A stretch of DNA of 64,000 nucleotides from Flavobacterium aquiphilum. GTDB taxonomy: Bacteria; Bacteroidota; Bacteroidia; Flavobacteriales; Flavobacteriaceae. The notes beneath the pieces are model-generated. The model was not told the DNA's origin and made no database searches. It was given only the letters and a program-made list of their open reading frames with translations. Location: the NCBI RefSeq assembly GCF_027111335.1, contig NZ_CP114288.1, positions 3,472,001 to 3,536,000 of the forward strand, read 5' to 3'. Both the position numbers and the translations under genes were made by a program. This document shows positions 62,870 to 64,000 of this stretch, one piece after another (position 1 is the first letter of the stretch; each line of letters begins with the position of its first letter).

Positions 62870-64000
62870 TTATTTATAATTACCAACGTATGTTACAACC
62901 GATCTAGCTTCTATTTCAAAATTTGTAGCATCAACATCAGTTCCTTTTTTCAAACTTTTAGCATCTGAAGTTGTATATGGTGTAAGCTTATTATTAGTTA
63001 ACGTCCCACCTGAAAGATTCAATTTATATGTTCTCGCAGAAGAACTAAAATTAACCGCCACGATTACCAGTTTTTTATTGATCACATCTTTATAAGCTGT
63101 TACCATTACATCAGTAGTAGCTGTCGAGTTATCTAAATTTGGTATTTGAACCCTTACCATTCCCGGTTTTACAAAGAAAGAGAAATTTCCTAAAGCCCAA
63201 AGTGTTTTAGAATCCCTAATGTAACCGTCATTTTTGCAATAATCAGCTCCGCCCGCTCCCTTACTCGCTCCATCATCTACGTGTATCAATCCATCTTTGT
63301 AATCACCACGGCTTATTGCTGTCCACCACTGCCAAGAAGTAACACCTCCAACAGCGATATCAGTGCTTACAATACGAGCTGTCCAAAGCGCCAACTGCAT
63401 TCCCAAGTCTCTTCCTGCTCCTGCTCCGCCTGGCAATTCAGAAGTTCCAGGGCTTTCGAGAACACAATATTCAGAAGACCAAAGACTAAGTCCCGGTGCT
63501 GTTAGAATTTTTGAGGCTGCTAATTGTCTTGAAGAAACAAGTGTACTCAATGGCCATGCCTGCCAATAACTGTGTCCAGATATTGTTTTCTTCACGTTAC
63601 TCAAGCCTGCAATGTTTTTGGTAGAATTTGGTCCAAAGAAATAATCAATCTGGTTGGATCTGCTTTCTGTACCGCTTACTGTTTTATAAAGCGGTTCATA
63701 AGCTCCTGCTTCGCCAACTACAATTTGGGAACTAAGTCCTTTTGCCTGCAATTTTGGAGATAGAATATTTACAAAACTGTAAATATTGGCATTGGTTGCC
63801 GGTGACCCCTCCTGACTAGTTCCATCCCACTCATATTGTGGTTCGTTGAAAGGACTGATGTAATCTATTGTCAAACCTTGTTCTGTTTTTAACTTGTCAA
63901 TAGCATTTACCCAAAAATCAGCCAAGTCAGGCATTTTACCATCTTTCAAATTGTAAAATTCTTTTATGCTTGCATGTGCTTTGCCATTATTGGTTAAATA
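62870..64000 (-). CDS. second GH30-family glycosidase, N-terminus outside window
   Basis: The frame remains open to the right edge: upstream of residue LKDGKM the codons read YLTNNGKAHASIKEFYN, matching the MTNNGLAFSSQ region of the neighbouring GH30. So the start is beyond 64000 and the TTG at 63949 is internal. The visible 376 residues include the acid/base motif DYISPFNEPQYEW, SGHSYWQAWPL, the nucleophile motif LWSSEYCVLE, PGGAGAGRDLGMQLALW, TSWQWWTAISRGDYKDGLI and the C-terminal lobe ending EARSVVTYVGNY. It is a diverged tandem duplicate of the GH30 downstream. Two paralogues may split chain-length or branching preferences. It is the first visible gene of the operon. Confidence 0.88.
   Translation of the reverse strand, partial: YLTNNGKAHASIKEFYNLKDGKMPDLADFWVNAIDKLKTEQGLTIDYISPFNEPQYEWDGTSQEGSPATNANIYSFVNILSPKLQAKGLSSQIVVGEAGAYEPLYKTVSGTESRSNQIDYFFGPNSTKNIAGLSNVKKTISGHSYWQAWPLSTLVSSRQLAASKILTAPGLSLWSSEYCVLESPGTSELPGGAGAGRDLGMQLALWTARIVSTDIAVGGVTSWQWWTAISRGDYKDGLIHVDDGASKGAGGADYCKNDGYIRDSKTLWALGNFSFFVKPGMVRVQIPNLDNSTATTDVMVTAYKDVINKKLVIVAVNFSSSARTYKLNLSGGTLTNNKLTPYTTSDAKSLKKGTDVDATNFEIEARSVVTYVGNYK

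Overview
The window looks like the chromosome of a plant-polysaccharide-degrading Bacteroidota bacterium, most likely Flavobacterium or a close relative. The evidence is low GC, SusC/SusD pairs, a hybrid two-component (HTCS) regulator, a type IX secretion (T9SS) C-terminal sorting domain, SprB-type repeats, TAnnTTTG-like promoter boxes and no obvious Shine-Dalgarno sites. I see no rRNA, tRNA, CRISPR array or complete insertion sequence.

Layout. (1) Positions 1-2041 hold a plus-strand group: the end of an OB-fold protein, a DUF5777 beta-barrel, a monohaem cytochrome-like lipoprotein and a YceI protein. (2) 2156-12611 is a minus-strand homogalacturonan locus: ECF sigma factor, FecR anti-sigma, SusC with an STN signalling domain, SusD, a PL1 pectate lyase and a PL22 oligogalacturonate lyase. 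(3) 12890-31848 is a second locus. A minus-strand SusC/SusD pair lies divergent from a plus-strand series: beta-helix protein, HTCS regulator, GH88, a GH2 beta-galactosidase-like enzyme and a GH2 beta-glucuronidase-like enzyme. A convergent BNR_4 propeller enzyme follows. (4) 31906-37840 holds an outer-membrane receptor-like barrel and an MprF-like membrane protein. (5) 38665-48433 is a surface-protein island: a truncated and an intact tail-collar (microcystin-dependent) protein, a divergent SAM methyltransferase, a 2332-residue T9SS adhesin with 17 SprB repeats of 78 residues and five MBG repeats, and a small outer-membrane barrel. (6) 48766-64000 is more carbohydrate metabolism: GH3, a SusR-like DUF6377 regulator, KduD and KduI, a LacI regulator, then a minus-strand GH30-GH30-GH43/GH43-GH2 operon that runs off the right edge.

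How it fits together (inference). PL1 and PL22 would cut the pectin backbone, GH88 would release unsaturated uronic acid, and KduI plus KduD would turn the resulting 5-keto-4-deoxyuronate into 2-keto-3-deoxygluconate. GH30 (family members include endo-beta-1,6-galactanases), GH43, GH2, the glucuronidase-like GH2 and the BNR_4 protein (a fold shared with enzymes acting on L-Rha-GlcA caps) would suit type II arabinogalactan side chains. Four regulator types lie close together: ECF/FecR, HTCS, SusR-like and LacI.

The best regulatory signals are two CAATCGATTG operators 22 bp apart, one overlapping the -33 element of a TTG-N19-TACTTTTG promoter for kduI-kduD, and a plus-strand promoter-plus-terminator candidate inside the first susC leader that could encode a DonS-like antisense RNA. 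All family assignments come from reading motifs by eye; no database search was run.
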